Of a DNA stretch of 64,000 nt, positions 38,255 to 47,611 are shown in pieces; positions within the stretch are counted from its first letter, which is position 1; every line of letters begins with the position of its first letter. This DNA is from Sediminibacillus halophilus (GTDB taxonomy: Bacteria > Bacillota > Bacilli > Bacillales > Amphibacillaceae): assembly GCF_900103695.1 (NCBI RefSeq), contig NZ_FNHF01000008.1, forward strand, positions 1 through 64,000, given 5' to 3'. A model generated the notes under the pieces. The model saw only the letters and a program-made list of their open reading frames with translations. It did no database searches and was not told the DNA's origin. The position numbers and the translations under genes are program-made.

Positions 38255-38780
38255 GCGCATTAGATAGAAACTGCGACATAGTTTGAATTAGTCTACCTAA
38301 TTTTTTTTAAATATTTAGTTGGAGTCTGACGCTGCGGAAATACCCTGCGCTTCCCGCGGGCGGCTGGTGAACTTCCTCGAGCTTGCGCTCTGCGGGATTT
38401 CACCGATGCATTTCCTCCGCTGAGAACAGCTTCCTGTTTATAAACGAGTGTACTAGACATTTTTCTCTTGAATCACTTGGTACTGCATATAACTAGGAAA
38501 ACAAGGAGAAAGTCCAAGAGAAGGAGAAAAGCCGGAACCCTACCTGTTTTTTATGAAGAAAAATACTCGTTTCCTGATATGGGTTTCAAAATAAAAGTTT
38601 CTACGCTAGCGTTAATCAACATGCTTCTTAGCGCAGGAAATTTACGTAGACTCCTGCGGGAAAAGCGCGAGCTGAAGATCCACTTGGTAAAGCGGTTTTC
38701 TTTACCAAGTTAGCTGAAGCCGTGCCAGCGGAAAGCAAAGTATGCTCCCGAAGCGTTGGCTAATACTCTTTTTGAATAGG
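38255..38780. repeat. compound intergenic repeat block, copy A
   Basis: A non-coding 0.5-kb block. It contains in order a TAGAAACTGCGACATAGT segment (about 38263-38283), a GC-rich unit (38330-38420), a segment with CAGCTTCCTGTTTATAAACG (38427-38446) and GAATCACTTGGTACT, and a second GC-rich unit (38600-38780). The second unit has a perfect 11-bp hairpin ACTTGGTAAAG/CTTTACCAAGT at 38682-38711. The same segments occur in inverted order and orientation at 56100-56720. The spaces between motS and acuC hold no gene. Confidence 0.8.
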
Positions 38781-38881
38781 CAATGAAACCTCTTATTACA
38801 GTTACTGCGCAGTTTAATTTACTGTGAAAAACATTCTTATTATAAAAGCATTTTCAATTGTGTTGCTGTGAAAAGGCTTTT

Positions 38882-40054
38882 TCAACTATTGTTATACTGC
38901 TGCTTATTTCTGCAATATTGCAGGCATTGATTAAGTGTCAGCCGGTTTTTTTCCGTGATTTCCTGTTTACGGGGGATTGGTTTGTATATCCCCGCTTCGT
39001 CTTGCCAATTGTCAGGAAGCGAAACCGGAGACATCCTTTCCCATTTTCCTTTCCATTCAGCAGGAAGGGGGCCAGTCAAAATGTCCCCTGTCATCATGAC
39101 ACTCCATAGCTGCCCCCATACTCGAGGTACCACCCGCCAGATATCGTACCCGCCGCCTCCTAAGCCGATCCATTTGCCGCCACAATATTGCTCGGCGATC
39201 TCTTTCGCCAATCTGGGAATAACTTCAAATGTCTTCGTTGTGGAACACAAGTGGGTAAGCGGATCGTAACAATGTGCGTCGGCACCGTTTTGGGTGATAA
39301 TGATATCAGGTTGAAAATATTCGGCCACTTCTTTGAAAGCGGATTCATAGAGAGATATAAAAGATTCATCTTCTGTAAAAGCATCGACAGGGAGATTGAA
39401 CGTATATCCATAGCCATTTTTAACACCACGTTCACTCGTGCTTCCCGTACCTGGGAATAAGTATCTGCCTGTTTCATGAATGGATAGTGTACAGACCTCC
39501 GGATCATGATAAAAGAAGGATTGTACGCCATCTCCATGATGGGCATCGGTATCTACGTATAAAACCCGTAAGCCATAGTGCTCGCGGATATACTTGATTG
39601 CAACCGCAGCATCGTTGTAAATACAAAAACCGGAAGCCTTCCGTTTAAATCCGTGATGCAGTCCACCGCCTAAATTCAATGCTTGAGGAGCCCGGTTGTT
39701 CAGTACACTGTCTATTGCTGTCAATGTACCGCCTACTAACAATGAAGCAGCCTCATGCATGCCGGAGAACATAGGGGTATCCTCAGTGCCTAATCCAAAT
39801 TGCCATGCTTCCTCTTGTTGTAACTGCCCGTTTCCTGCCTGTTTGACGGCCTCTATGTACCGGGGGTCATGGACTAGGGCTAATTCATCTTCTTTAGCCA
39901 GTCTTGGCGTAACAATCTGATGATCAAATAGCCTGCCTTCCGCTTCTAAGAGTTCCTTTGTCATAACGACCCTTTGTTGGTTGAATGGATGGTCGGCATT
40001 GAAATGATAGTCCGTATAAGCGGTTGAATATATAAATACTGGTTCTCGCTTCAT
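38882..40054 (-). CDS. acuC: AcuC, class I deacetylase
   Basis: A 390-residue zinc deacetylase of the arginase/HDAC fold. Active-site features are complete: DTDAHHGDGVQSFF near residues 168-181 (tandem His and metal-binding residues), GADAHCYDPLTHL and GGGGYD. In B. subtilis AcuC removes the acetyl group that AcuA places on acetyl-CoA synthetase, reactivating it. The start overlaps the acuB stop by 4 bp, so acuABC is one operon reading leftward. The distal end faces the repeat block and I saw no terminator. Confidence 0.94.
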   Translation of the reverse strand: MKREPVFIYSTAYTDYHFNADHPFNQQRVVMTKELLEAEGRLFDHQIVTPRLAKEDELALVHDPRYIEAVKQAGNGQLQQEEAWQFGLGTEDTPMFSGMHEAASLLVGGTLTAIDSVLNNRAPQALNLGGGLHHGFKRKASGFCIYNDAAVAIKYIREHYGLRVLYVDTDAHHGDGVQSFFYHDPEVCTLSIHETGRYLFPGTGSTSERGVKNGYGYTFNLPVDAFTEDESFISLYESAFKEVAEYFQPDIIITQNGADAHCYDPLTHLCSTTKTFEVIPRLAKEIAEQYCGGKWIGLGGGGYDIWRVVPRVWGQLWSVMMTGDILTGPLPAEWKGKWERMSPVSLPDNWQDEAGIYKPIPRKQEITEKNRLTLNQCLQYCRNKQQYNNS

Positions 40055-40698
40055 AAGGCAGGATCCTCTGCATCAGGACCAAGCACTTGATAACCAGCTG
40101 CTTTTAAGTCAGCTTTTATTGGAAGCGGGTTCATTGTTTGAAAACGAAAAACGAGGATCTTATACTGGCGATCACTTTTGTATGGATAAATCAGTACCGA
40201 GGTAATATTCACTTTTCGTTTGCCGAAAATATTTGCCACTTCGGGAAGAATTCCGGCTCTGTCGGGTACTTTCACCTCTAATTGAGAACTTTGTACATTT
40301 GTACCAGTCAATTGAATCAGTGTGTACAGCATGTCTTTTTCCGTAACGATTCCAACAAGCTTATTCTCACTGACCACAGGTACGCATGCGAATTCCTGTT
40401 CATAGAAAATCGCTGCTATTTCTTCTACAAAATCAAGCGGGTGAACCGTCACTACAGGGGTGCTCATGATTGTATGAATCGGGTTATATAATTCATCAGA
40501 AGCGTGGTCTTGTTGAAAAATAGATGGACTGGCGTCACGGACATCCCGATCTGAGACGATGCCAACGACCTGTTTCCCGCTATTCACTATCGGGATATGC
40601 CGGATGGGATGCTCGTTCAAAATTTTCAAGGCTTCGGCTATGGTTGATTTGGGAGTCAACGTGATTACTTTCGTTTTCATGATTTCTTCTACAAGCAT
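40051..40698 (-). CDS. acuB: AcuB, CBS-pair and ACT domain protein
   Basis: A 215-residue regulatory protein with two N-terminal CBS domains (KTKVITLTPKSTIAEALKIL and PVVTVHPLDFVEEIAAIF) and a C-terminal ACT domain (LEVKVPDRAGILPEVANIF, residues about 141-215). CBS pairs usually bind adenine nucleotides and ACT domains amino acids, so it probably senses energy or metabolite state for the acetoin/acetate utilisation system. Its exact role is unknown. It follows acuA with 1 nt between them and overlaps acuC. Confidence 0.93.
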   Translation of the reverse strand: MLVEEIMKTKVITLTPKSTIAEALKILNEHPIRHIPIVNSGKQVVGIVSDRDVRDASPSIFQQDHASDELYNPIHTIMSTPVVTVHPLDFVEEIAAIFYEQEFACVPVVSENKLVGIVTEKDMLYTLIQLTGTNVQSSQLEVKVPDRAGILPEVANIFGKRKVNITSVLIYPYKSDRQYKILVFRFQTMNPLPIKADLKAAGYQVLGPDAEDPAL

Positions 40699-40699
40699 G

Positions 40700-41353
40700 T
40701 TAGATTCCCTCCCTTAAAGAACGGTACTTTTCCCTCTGTAAAAAGCGCAGCTTGTCGAACTGTTCAATCGAGCTTTTCGGTACATTTTTGCCAATTCGCA
40801 CCATCAAGCAATTTGCAGGATGGGAAACAATTTCCGGGTCGTCTGTCGGGGCAGGGGTCAGTCCACCCGCATACATCATTTTCTCCATTACCTTCCGATA
40901 ATTCCAGACGCTTAATTTTGTTCCTTTTAAATCCCAGTGCCAGTAATATTCTGTTGAAATAATAATATAATTCTCCATTTCTTCATCGAGCATGGAGACG
41001 CTTAAAAGGTGAGAACCAATCTTGTTTCCTCGGTAATCTGCTGCTATTTCAATAGCGCCAAGTTCAATCAAATCGTCCATATTGAACTCAGACCAGCGTT
41101 CAAGCGGATCGGGATACAAATAAGTAACATATCCAATGATTGTGTCCGCAGTCCTTGCAATAACAATACGACCTTCTGGGAAATCGGCAATATCCTGTAA
41201 TGCTTCAAATTGTTTAGGAGCAGGACGGAAAGCGCTAAGTCCTTCATGGAAATGGTAAGCTTTTAAAGCAGAAGAAGGGAGTGGGCCTTCTACAATTATA
41301 TTTCCCTGCTCTGTATCCAATTGCAGGGAATGGTAGTTTTTATCATGCTTCAC
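40700..41353 (-). CDS. acuA: AcuA, protein acetyltransferase of acetyl-CoA synthetase
   Basis: A 217-residue GNAT-type enzyme which in B. subtilis acetylates and inactivates acetyl-CoA synthetase. Family segments are IGYVTYLYPDPLERWSE, LGAIEIAADYRGNKIGSHLL (acetyl-CoA loop) and EYYWHWDLKGTKLSVWNYRK. GTG 41353, preceded by AGGTGGTGA, gives the family N-terminus VKHDKNYHS. The longer frame to 41464 adds a Cys-rich stretch without homology. In B. subtilis acsA lies divergently next to this operon; here it is absent and a PBP gene takes the place. Confidence 0.93.
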   Translation of the reverse strand: MKHDKNYHSLQLDTEQGNIIVEGPLPSSALKAYHFHEGLSAFRPAPKQFEALQDIADFPEGRIVIARTADTIIGYVTYLYPDPLERWSEFNMDDLIELGAIEIAADYRGNKIGSHLLSVSMLDEEMENYIIISTEYYWHWDLKGTKLSVWNYRKVMEKMMYAGGLTPAPTDDPEIVSHPANCLMVRIGKNVPKSSIEQFDKLRFLQREKYRSLREGI

Positions 41354-41668
41354 CGTGTCACCACCTGAATGTTCAATGTATATTTTCATTATACAGGAAC
41401 TGCAAGTGTTTAAAAACAAGAATGATAGACATACATCCACTAGTCGTTTAGAAAAGAGAGTCAATATACTACTTGGCAGCTTTAATCTAATTAGGCGAAA
41501 GATAGGCTATCCCAGTAAACTAAGCAGATGTTAGCTGAGGCAATTTACGCAGTGCTGGATTAGCATACTTCTAATCCTATCTTGAACAGAAAACATGATA
41601 AAATAGCCTGCAATTTATTCTCTTTGTTTGGTCGATGAAAAAATGTATTCAGGACTTCCGACCTAAAA
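41354..41668. other. intergenic region upstream of acuA
   Basis: No gene supportable. On the minus strand a TTGACT at about 41454 could be part of the acuA promoter but I could not place a convincing -10, and I saw no cre-like site. There is no trace of acsA, the divergent neighbour in B. subtilis. Confidence 0.4.
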
Positions 41669-41710
41669 GGAAAACCACCAGCATGATACCAACATGCTGG
41701 TGGTTTTTTC
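41669..41710. terminator. terminator of the PBP gene
   Basis: Fifteen-bp stem AAAACCACCAGCATG/CATGCTGGTGGTTTT with a 7-nt loop. A and T runs on both sides let it act in both directions. Confidence 0.92.
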
Positions 41711-41746
41711 GAAACCGAAGGGCCTTTGGGATGTCTCATTTGACCA

Positions 41747-44700
41747 CTATTCTTCTGGTTGCTCTGAATCATCTTCTTGTTCATTCTGCTGATTGTCTTG
41801 GTCCTCAGTTTGATCATCGTTTTCCTGTTCGTTACTATCTGACTGCTGTTCCGCTTCATCATCAGAAGAAGATTCGTCCTGCTTTTCCTTGTCTTCTTCC
41901 TGTTTCTTTTTTTCTTTTTTATCTTTGTCCATTTTCTCATCAGCTTTCTTGTCTTTCGATTCATCCTTCAATTTTCCGATTTGAATCGTTTTGGAAGCGG
42001 AGGATTCCCTGCCGAAGTAGTCCACTGCTTTTACCTGATAGACTGCTCCTTTACTTGGAACAGTAAAGCTTGAATCGGTTGTATTCCCGATTAAACTAAA
42101 CGGTCCATCTTTACTTTCTGCACGGAATATTCGATAGCCGACTACATCATTGCTTGATGACTTTTTCCACTTAAGCTTTGTTCCGCTATTAGATAAGGAA
42201 GACGGCGGCGCAGGGGCTTTTCCGTCATCAGAGATATCGGAAGAAGCACTGCTTCCTGCCGTAAACGATACCTTATCCCATGCTCCTCCCGCATTTCTTG
42301 GCTTTAATACGGATAAGTCACTTAATGTGTCATACATGTTTACCTCGAGCCAATCCGGATTCAAGGACACGCCGTCACCATCGGTGAATTCAGATGGCGA
42401 TTTATCTCCGGCCTTCACGGACTTCCCATCAACCTTAACAAAATCACCGCTAACAAGACTGTTATCTTCTTCGTCTGGGGCAAATTTACTGTTGAATATA
42501 TCAGAGCCCACTAATCCGATATCTTTACATAAATCGGAAGGAGACATCCCGGAAGTACGGCAGAAAGAACGTTCTACAATATTATCGGGTCTGTCGAATT
42601 TGTTGTCGGGAGCCATCAGGCTCGGATCGATCTCGGTAGCTGCATTGACCAGTTCGGACCATAAACCGATGTTCCGATTGCTGTATCCTGTGCTACACGG
42701 ATATTGAGCGTTACAAGTCAATTCTTTTGGTGTATCATAACCGATCCAGGTTCCCATCGTTACATTTGGGTTGGTGGCTACAAACCATGCGTCCCACCAA
42801 TCAACGGAGGTACCTGTCTTGCCGGCCCAGTCGACGCTTCGGTTGGATAAACGGGATTGCGTATAGGTAGCTGTTCCGCTTGTTAGTACATCCCGCATCA
42901 TATCCACAGTCAGATAATTGGTTTGCGGCGTGAAAACGTCGACCGGCTTGCTTTCATGCTCGTATAGAACGTCTCCGTCTTTTGTTTCTATTTTATCGAT
43001 CATGTAAGCATCGACAAACTTTCCATTGTTTCCAAAAGTGGAGAAAGCATTTACGTTTTCTTCTACGGTGACCCCTTCACCCAGGGAACCAATTGCTAAA
43101 GAAGCATTGGTGTGATCCTCTTCTGTAAGAGAGGAGAAGCCCATTTTTTCCAGGTAGTTGGTTGCCGGATCGCTGGAGACAATTTCCTGATACGTCGTAG
43201 CGGCCGGAATATTGTAAGACTTTTTCAGTGCCTCCCTCGCTGTAACAAGTCCATGTGTTGTACCTGTGTAGTTCTTTGGCCAATTTTTCGGAAGCTGTGG
43301 ATATCTTGCATTTAAATGGTGATCAAGAACAATCGATCCCGGCTGGATCACACCAGCTTCCATAGCAGGTCCATAAACTAATAGTGGTTTCATGGTACTT
43401 CCGTTGTTACGCAACGTGTCTGTCGCATGGTTTACTTCTGAAGTATCGTATCCCCGCCCGCCGAGGAAACTGATGATCTTTCCACTGCTGTTTTCAATCA
43501 GCATTCCAGCAGCCTGGACTGGTTCCATAATGGTTGTTTCTTCACCAGTTTCGGGATCAATTACAGTTTGCGGCTTATCAGGGCCGTAATTATCATACTC
43601 CTCGCCAATTTTTTGGAAGGCATCATAGATTTTTTTGTTGATGGTCGTATGAATCTTGTATCCTTTCCGTCGTAAATTCCTGTCTGCTAGAATACTATAT
43701 TCTTCCTGAAGTGAGTCGTTGCCGGCAATGTCTTCTTCTGTGTAACCATCTTGCTCCGCAAGCTGCTTCATGATGATATCCTTGGCACGTTCTTCCACTT
43801 CATTAGTCAAGTAAGGATACTTGTCCAAAGGAGTAGGTGTAGGCTCTGTGAAGTCAGCAGTGATATCGTAGTCAGCTGCTTTCTCATATTCGTCCTGGGT
43901 GATATACCCGGCTTCCAGCATTCTGTTCAGGACGGTCTGCATCCGATTCAAGCCAGGCTGAAGCGCATCTTCATCTTTTATTTCTCCCGTATTGGTAAAA
44001 GGTGTGTAGTAGGATGGACTCTGCGGGAGACCGGCGATGAATGCTGCCTGTGCAAGATTGATTTCGCTTGCTTTCACACCGAAAATACCCTGTGCTGCTG
44101 TTTCGATCCCTGCAATATTGTCTCCCGATGCGTTTCTGCCAAACGGGACAATGTTAAGATAGGCTTCCAAAATTTCATCCTTGCTAAGTGATTTTTCCAA
44201 TCGCATGGCCAAGAGTATTTCTTTAGCCTTTCTTTCAAAGGACACTTCGTTGGTGAGAATTTGGTTTTTGATTAACTGCTGGGTCAGCGTACTTCCACCG
44301 GTCTTAACTGATGAATTTGTCGCTTCCTGATAAATAGCGCGTAAAATCGCTTTGGGGACAACGCCGTTGTGTGTTTCAAATTCGGAGTCCTCCGTGGCGA
44401 TGATGGCATCCTTTACATAATCAGATACCTTGTCTAGACTGGTTTCCTCCCGGTACAAATCAGAGCGGATGTTTCCTAAGTATTTGTTATCAGCAAAGTA
44501 TAATTCCGATGTTTCTTCATAGTTATATATTTCTTCTTTCATGTTTTCAGCTGATCTTACCGGTTCATCCTTAACAAGTGAGGCAAAGTATCCGGCTCCC
44601 GTACCACCTGCAAAAAACAGTCCGATACATCCGATGATGATAAAGAAGAGCATGATATTCCAAACAACATCGTAGGTGATTCGAAAGCTTTTCTGAATCT

Positions 44701-44764
44701 TACCTGCCTGCCACCATTCCTTCAGTTTATCTCTATATTTGACCGCAAAATTTTTCAGATTCAC
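41747..44764 (-). CDS. class A penicillin-binding protein (PBP1A type) with FN3 domain
   Basis: A 1005-residue bifunctional peptidoglycan synthase. A cytoplasmic start and one membrane helix (residues about 34-57) lead to a GT51 glycosyltransferase domain with EDSEFETHNG near 122 and GGSTLTQQLIKN. The transpeptidase domain has SxxK as STMKPL near 455, SYN in KKSYNIPA and KTGT near 648. Residues about 845-930 form a fibronectin type III domain. The last 75 residues are almost only Asp, Glu, Gln, Lys and Ser. It acts at the outer membrane face. GGAGG precedes the ATG on the minus strand. It is divergent from T-box-controlled tyrS. I could not decide which B. subtilis PBP is the true orthologue. 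Confidence 0.93.
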   Translation of the reverse strand: MNLKNFAVKYRDKLKEWWQAGKIQKSFRITYDVVWNIMLFFIIIGCIGLFFAGGTGAGYFASLVKDEPVRSAENMKEEIYNYEETSELYFADNKYLGNIRSDLYREETSLDKVSDYVKDAIIATEDSEFETHNGVVPKAILRAIYQEATNSSVKTGGSTLTQQLIKNQILTNEVSFERKAKEILLAMRLEKSLSKDEILEAYLNIVPFGRNASGDNIAGIETAAQGIFGVKASEINLAQAAFIAGLPQSPSYYTPFTNTGEIKDEDALQPGLNRMQTVLNRMLEAGYITQDEYEKAADYDITADFTEPTPTPLDKYPYLTNEVEERAKDIIMKQLAEQDGYTEEDIAGNDSLQEEYSILADRNLRRKGYKIHTTINKKIYDAFQKIGEEYDNYGPDKPQTVIDPETGEETTIMEPVQAAGMLIENSSGKIISFLGGRGYDTSEVNHATDTLRNNGSTMKPLLVYGPAMEAGVIQPGSIVLDHHLNARYPQLPKNWPKNYTGTTHGLVTAREALKKSYNIPAATTYQEIVSSDPATNYLEKMGFSSLTEEDHTNASLAIGSLGEGVTVEENVNAFSTFGNNGKFVDAYMIDKIETKDGDVLYEHESKPVDVFTPQTNYLTVDMMRDVLTSGTATYTQSRLSNRSVDWAGKTGTSVDWWDAWFVATNPNVTMGTWIGYDTPKELTCNAQYPCSTGYSNRNIGLWSELVNAATEIDPSLMAPDNKFDRPDNIVERSFCRTSGMSPSDLCKDIGLVGSDIFNSKFAPDEEDNSLVSGDFVKVDGKSVKAGDKSPSEFTDGDGVSLNPDWLEVNMYDTLSDLSVLKPRNAGGAWDKVSFTAGSSASSDISDDGKAPAPPSSLSNSGTKLKWKKSSSNDVVGYRIFRAESKDGPFSLIGNTTDSSFTVPSKGAVYQVKAVDYFGRESSASKTIQIGKLKDESKDKKADEKMDKDKKEKKKQEEDKEKQDESSSDDEAEQQSDSNEQENDDQTEDQDNQQNEQEDDSEQPEE

Positions 44765-44839
44765 AGCAAAACCTCCTAAATATCAATCTATATTATAGCA
44801 CAGCAGTCAACTTAATCGCAGGCATTCCTCCATATATTA

Positions 44840-44868
44840 TTGCATTTACCCAAAAGATATGGTATTAA
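44840..44868 (+). promoter_or_regulatory. sigma-A promoter of tyrS
   Basis: TTGCAT (44840-44845), 17-bp spacer, TATTAA (44863-44868), roughly 45 nt before the T-box stem I. Confidence 0.5.
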
Positions 44869-44916
44869 TGTATCATTAGTAAATAAAATGTAATATTTTC
44901 AGAACTTCTGAAATGT

Positions 44917-45132
44917 AACAGCGAAGAAGGAATGAAGTAGTGGATTGTTCCCTGTTGTCAGAGAGCTGCCGGATGCTGAAAGGCAGTACAAAACAAATTC
45001 ATGAATTACGTTCTGGAGTTTCTCCTGCGAAACCAGGAGACGGCTTGCCTGGCCGTTATCGAATCAAGTGGCATTCTTTGGAATGCAACAAGGGTGGTAC
45101 CGCGAACAACTTCGTCCCTTTTTTTGGGGAGG
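44917..45132 (+). promoter_or_regulatory. T-box riboswitch of tyrS
   Basis: A complete T-box leader. Stem I has AGTAGTGG, the AGAGAGCTGCC...GGCAG distal hairpin with GATGCTGAAA and the specifier side GAATTACG. The antiterminator holds AAGGGTGGTACCGCG (45090-45104), and the competing terminator ends in CGTCCCTTTTTTTGG. The Tyr codon TAC is at 45007-45009, one base further from GAA than the usual spacing. It should turn on tyrS when tRNA-Tyr is uncharged. Confidence 0.96.
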
Positions 45133-45200
45133 AGGTTTTTTTGTTTGTCTTGCTTTTTAGTTAGTCCATTTAGCCAATAGTTGAAGAAGGAGTGTAAAGC

Positions 45201-46472
45201 ATGGATATTTTAGAAGATTTGCAAATGCGGGGTCTTGTGCAACAGACCACCGACGAAGAAGGATTGAAAAAACATTTAGAGGAAAATGTGGTCACCTTAT
45301 ACTGCGGATTTGATCCTACAGCTGACAGTCTGCATATAGGACATTTGCTTCCTGTTATCATGCTGAAAAGGTTTCAGCTGGCTGGACACCGTCCGATTGC
45401 CTTAATTGGCGGTGGTACCGGTATGATTGGAGACCCGAGCGGCCGTTCTACGGAAAGAACGTTAAATGAAGCAGAGGTTGTAAAAGGGTTTAGTGAAAAA
45501 ATCAAACAACAGCTTGCTAAATTGCTTAATTTTGAGCAAGGGGAGAATGCGGCGGCAGCGCGAGATAATTTCGAGTGGCTGTCCAAAATGACCATAATTG
45601 ACTTCCTGAGGGATACTGGAAAGCACTTCGGTATCAATTACATGCTCGCCAAGGAGTCCGTTGAATCCCGGATCCAGAATGGTATATCTTTTACTGAATT
45701 CAGCTACATGATTTTGCAATCCCTTGACTTTCAGAATCTTTATGAAAAAGAGAACTGTACGCTACAAATCGGCGGAAGTGATCAATGGGGAAATATCACC
45801 GCAGGAATGGAACTGATTCGCAGAACACGCGAGGACGAGGAAACAGAGGCAAAGGTTTTCGGTTTGACGATGCCATTGATCACCAAAGCGGATGGAACCA
45901 AGTTTGGTAAGACAGCAGGCGGAGCTGTATGGCTAGATCCGGATAAAACATCTCCGTACGAATTCTACCAGTTTTGGATCAATACAGATGACCGGGATGT
46001 GATGAAATTCCTCAAATATTTCACATTTATGGAACAAGAGGAGTTGCAGTCACTGGAAAAAGAGCTCGAGACAGCGCCAGAAAAACGTACTGCCCATACA
46101 AGGCTTGCCGAAGAAATGACGGAGATGGTCCATGGCAATGATGCGCTTGATCAAGCGAAGCGGATTTCCAGCGCTTTATTCAATGGAGATATTAAGTCTT
46201 TGAATGCTGAAGAAATCGAACAGGGCTTCAAGGACGTCCCTTCTTACACCAAAACAAAAGAAGATGCCAACATCGTCGAGCTTCTGGTGGAAGCGGGAAT
46301 TTCTTCTTCGAAAAGGCAAGCCAGGGAGGATGTCAAAAACGGGGCTATTTACATCAACGGCGACAGACAGCAGGACTTAGACAAAGCCATAGGAGCGGAA
46401 GATCGTATCGACGATCGCTTTACCATCATAAGAAGAGGAAAGAAAAAGTACTTTTTGATTCGCTTTCAATGA
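45201..46472 (+). CDS. tyrS: tyrosyl-tRNA synthetase
   Basis: A 423-residue class I aminoacyl-tRNA synthetase that charges tRNA-Tyr. HIGH motif as DSLHIGHLLPV near residues 44-54, tyrosine-pocket segment GGSDQWGN near 192, KMSKS variant KFGKT near 231, and a C-terminal S4-like RNA-binding domain (EAGISSSKRQAREDVKNG). GAAGGAGTG precedes the ATG. Controlled by the T-box leader just upstream. Full length with no anomalies. Confidence 0.98.
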   Translation: MDILEDLQMRGLVQQTTDEEGLKKHLEENVVTLYCGFDPTADSLHIGHLLPVIMLKRFQLAGHRPIALIGGGTGMIGDPSGRSTERTLNEAEVVKGFSEKIKQQLAKLLNFEQGENAAAARDNFEWLSKMTIIDFLRDTGKHFGINYMLAKESVESRIQNGISFTEFSYMILQSLDFQNLYEKENCTLQIGGSDQWGNITAGMELIRRTREDEETEAKVFGLTMPLITKADGTKFGKTAGGAVWLDPDKTSPYEFYQFWINTDDRDVMKFLKYFTFMEQEELQSLEKELETAPEKRTAHTRLAEEMTEMVHGNDALDQAKRISSALFNGDIKSLNAEEIEQGFKDVPSYTKTKEDANIVELLVEAGISSSKRQAREDVKNGAIYINGDRQQDLDKAIGAEDRIDDRFTIIRRGKKKYFLIRFQ

Positions 46473-46486
46473 TTGACTTTCATAAG

Positions 46487-46519
46487 AGCAGACAGTTCTT
46501 GGAAACTGTCTGCTTTTTC
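46487..46519 (+). terminator. tyrS terminator
   Basis: Stem AGCAGACAGTT/AACTGTCTGCT followed by TTTTTC, 15 nt after tyrS. Confidence 0.93.
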
Positions 46520-46936
46520 AATAGGGGAGGGATACGGAGAAGGTGAATTTAGAGAGGGTAATTCTGCAATTTTATACTATAAGCCAGTTCATATTAAGAT
46601 GTAAGATTACATGAGAATAGGTGAAATCTGGGCTTCTTTAGTGTGAAGAAGTATTGCGAGGCACCTTTGAGGGTGTGACTTTCGTATAACCCTAAAATTT
46701 ATTCTTGAACTAATTAGAAACATAAGAAGAACAAAGAACAAAACATGTTCGTGAACGGCCCAAACGATAATGTGGAAAATAAAGGAGACTATCACGTTTA
46801 TCAGCTGACCGTATTTGACGAGTGCGCTGTAAATATGTTTGGTTAGAATATACATAAAGGAAAGGTTTGGATCTTGAATAAGCATTTTGCAAGCTATCCT
46901 TTTTTCCAAGTCGGTGCATTATGGTTAAATAAAATG
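46520..46936. other. intergenic region between tyrS and rpsD
   Basis: A 417-bp stretch between two convergent transcription units. On the minus strand an open frame ends at 46607 and could start at ATG 46885. It encodes about 92 residues with a strongly hydrophobic centre (INVIVSFIFHIIVW, then VLFFVLLMFLIS). The start context (AAAGGATAG) is mediocre, it lies downstream of the rpsD terminator and I recognise no family, so I do not call it a gene. Confidence 0.35.
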
Positions 46937-46984
46937 CAAAAGCCCTTGAAACGTTGATCCAACAACATTTCAAGGGCTCTTTGT
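46937..46984 (-). terminator. rpsD terminator
   Basis: Arms AGCCCTTGAAAT and its partner around a 14-nt loop, 25 nt after the rpsD stop on the minus strand, followed by a moderately T-rich tail. Confidence 0.82.
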
Positions 46985-47008
46985 ATGTTAATCTCCAAAT
47001 TATCCCGA

Positions 47009-47611
47009 TTAACGAGAGTAGAATTCAACGATAAGTGCTTCGTTGATTTCTGCTGGAAGTTCAGAACGTTCAGGGTAACGAGTGTAAGTTCCTTCCAAAG
47101 CATCTTCATTGAAAGATAGGTATTCAGGAACAAAGTTGTTCGTTTCCACAGCTTCTTTAACGATATTAAGACTTTGTGATTTTTCACGAAGACCAATCAC
47201 TTGTCCTGGTTTCACTCGGTAAGAAGCAATGTCCACTCTTCCGCCATCGACGGTAACGTGACCGTGACTTACGAGCTGGCGTGCTTGTCTGCGAGTGCGG
47301 GCAAGACCCAGACGATAAACAAGGTTATCCAAACGGGATTCAAGAAGGATCATGAAGTTTTCACCATGGATACCTTTCATCTTTCCAGCTTGGTCAAACA
47401 AGCGGCGGAATTGTCGTTCGTTAATTCCGTACATGAAGCGAAGCTTTTGCTTCTCTTGCAATTGAAGACCATATTCAGATAGTTTGCGGCGCTGGTTAGC
47501 ACCATGTTGACCTGGAGCGTAAGGACGCTTATCTAGTTCCTTACCAGTACCAGTTAAAGAAATTCCAAGACGACGAGACTTTTTCCATACAGGACCTGTA
47601 TAGCGAGCCAT
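47009..47611 (-). CDS. rpsD: 30S ribosomal protein S4
   Basis: A 200-residue primary 16S rRNA-binding protein of the small subunit and translational repressor of its own m[23 protein letters not shown] at the N-terminus and the S4 domain ([23 protein letters not shown], then HGHVTVDGG) are fully conserved. It lacks zinc cysteines, so it is the C-minus form. It stands alone as in B. subtilis, not in the alpha operon, with a leader of about 180 nt and a perfect-spacing promoter. Confidence 0.98.
   Translation of the reverse strand: MARYTGPVWKKSRRLGISLTGTGKELDKRPYAPGQHGANQRRKLSEYGLQLQEKQKLRFMYGINERQFRRLFDQAGKMKGIHGENFMILLESRLDNLVYRLGLARTRRQARQLVSHGHVTVDGGRVDIASYRVKPGQVIGLREKSQSLNIVKEAVETNNFVPEYLSFNEDALEGTYTRYPERSELPAEINEALIVEFYSR

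Noticed and set aside
38468-38713. Plus-strand frame of 81 codons inside the repeat block
   Set aside because: It runs through the palindromic repeat, has unusual Arg/Lys-rich content and no ribosome binding site; the inverted copy does not preserve the frame.
41560-41964. Lys/Arg-rich minus-strand frame at the end of the PBP gene
   Set aside because: A shifted frame of the acidic low-complexity PBP tail; it also crosses the terminator.
46607-46909. Minus-strand frame with hydrophobic centre between tyrS and rpsD
   Set aside because: Weak start context, located after the rpsD terminator, no family recognised; may be chance in AT-rich DNA. Kept only as a note in the intergenic entry.
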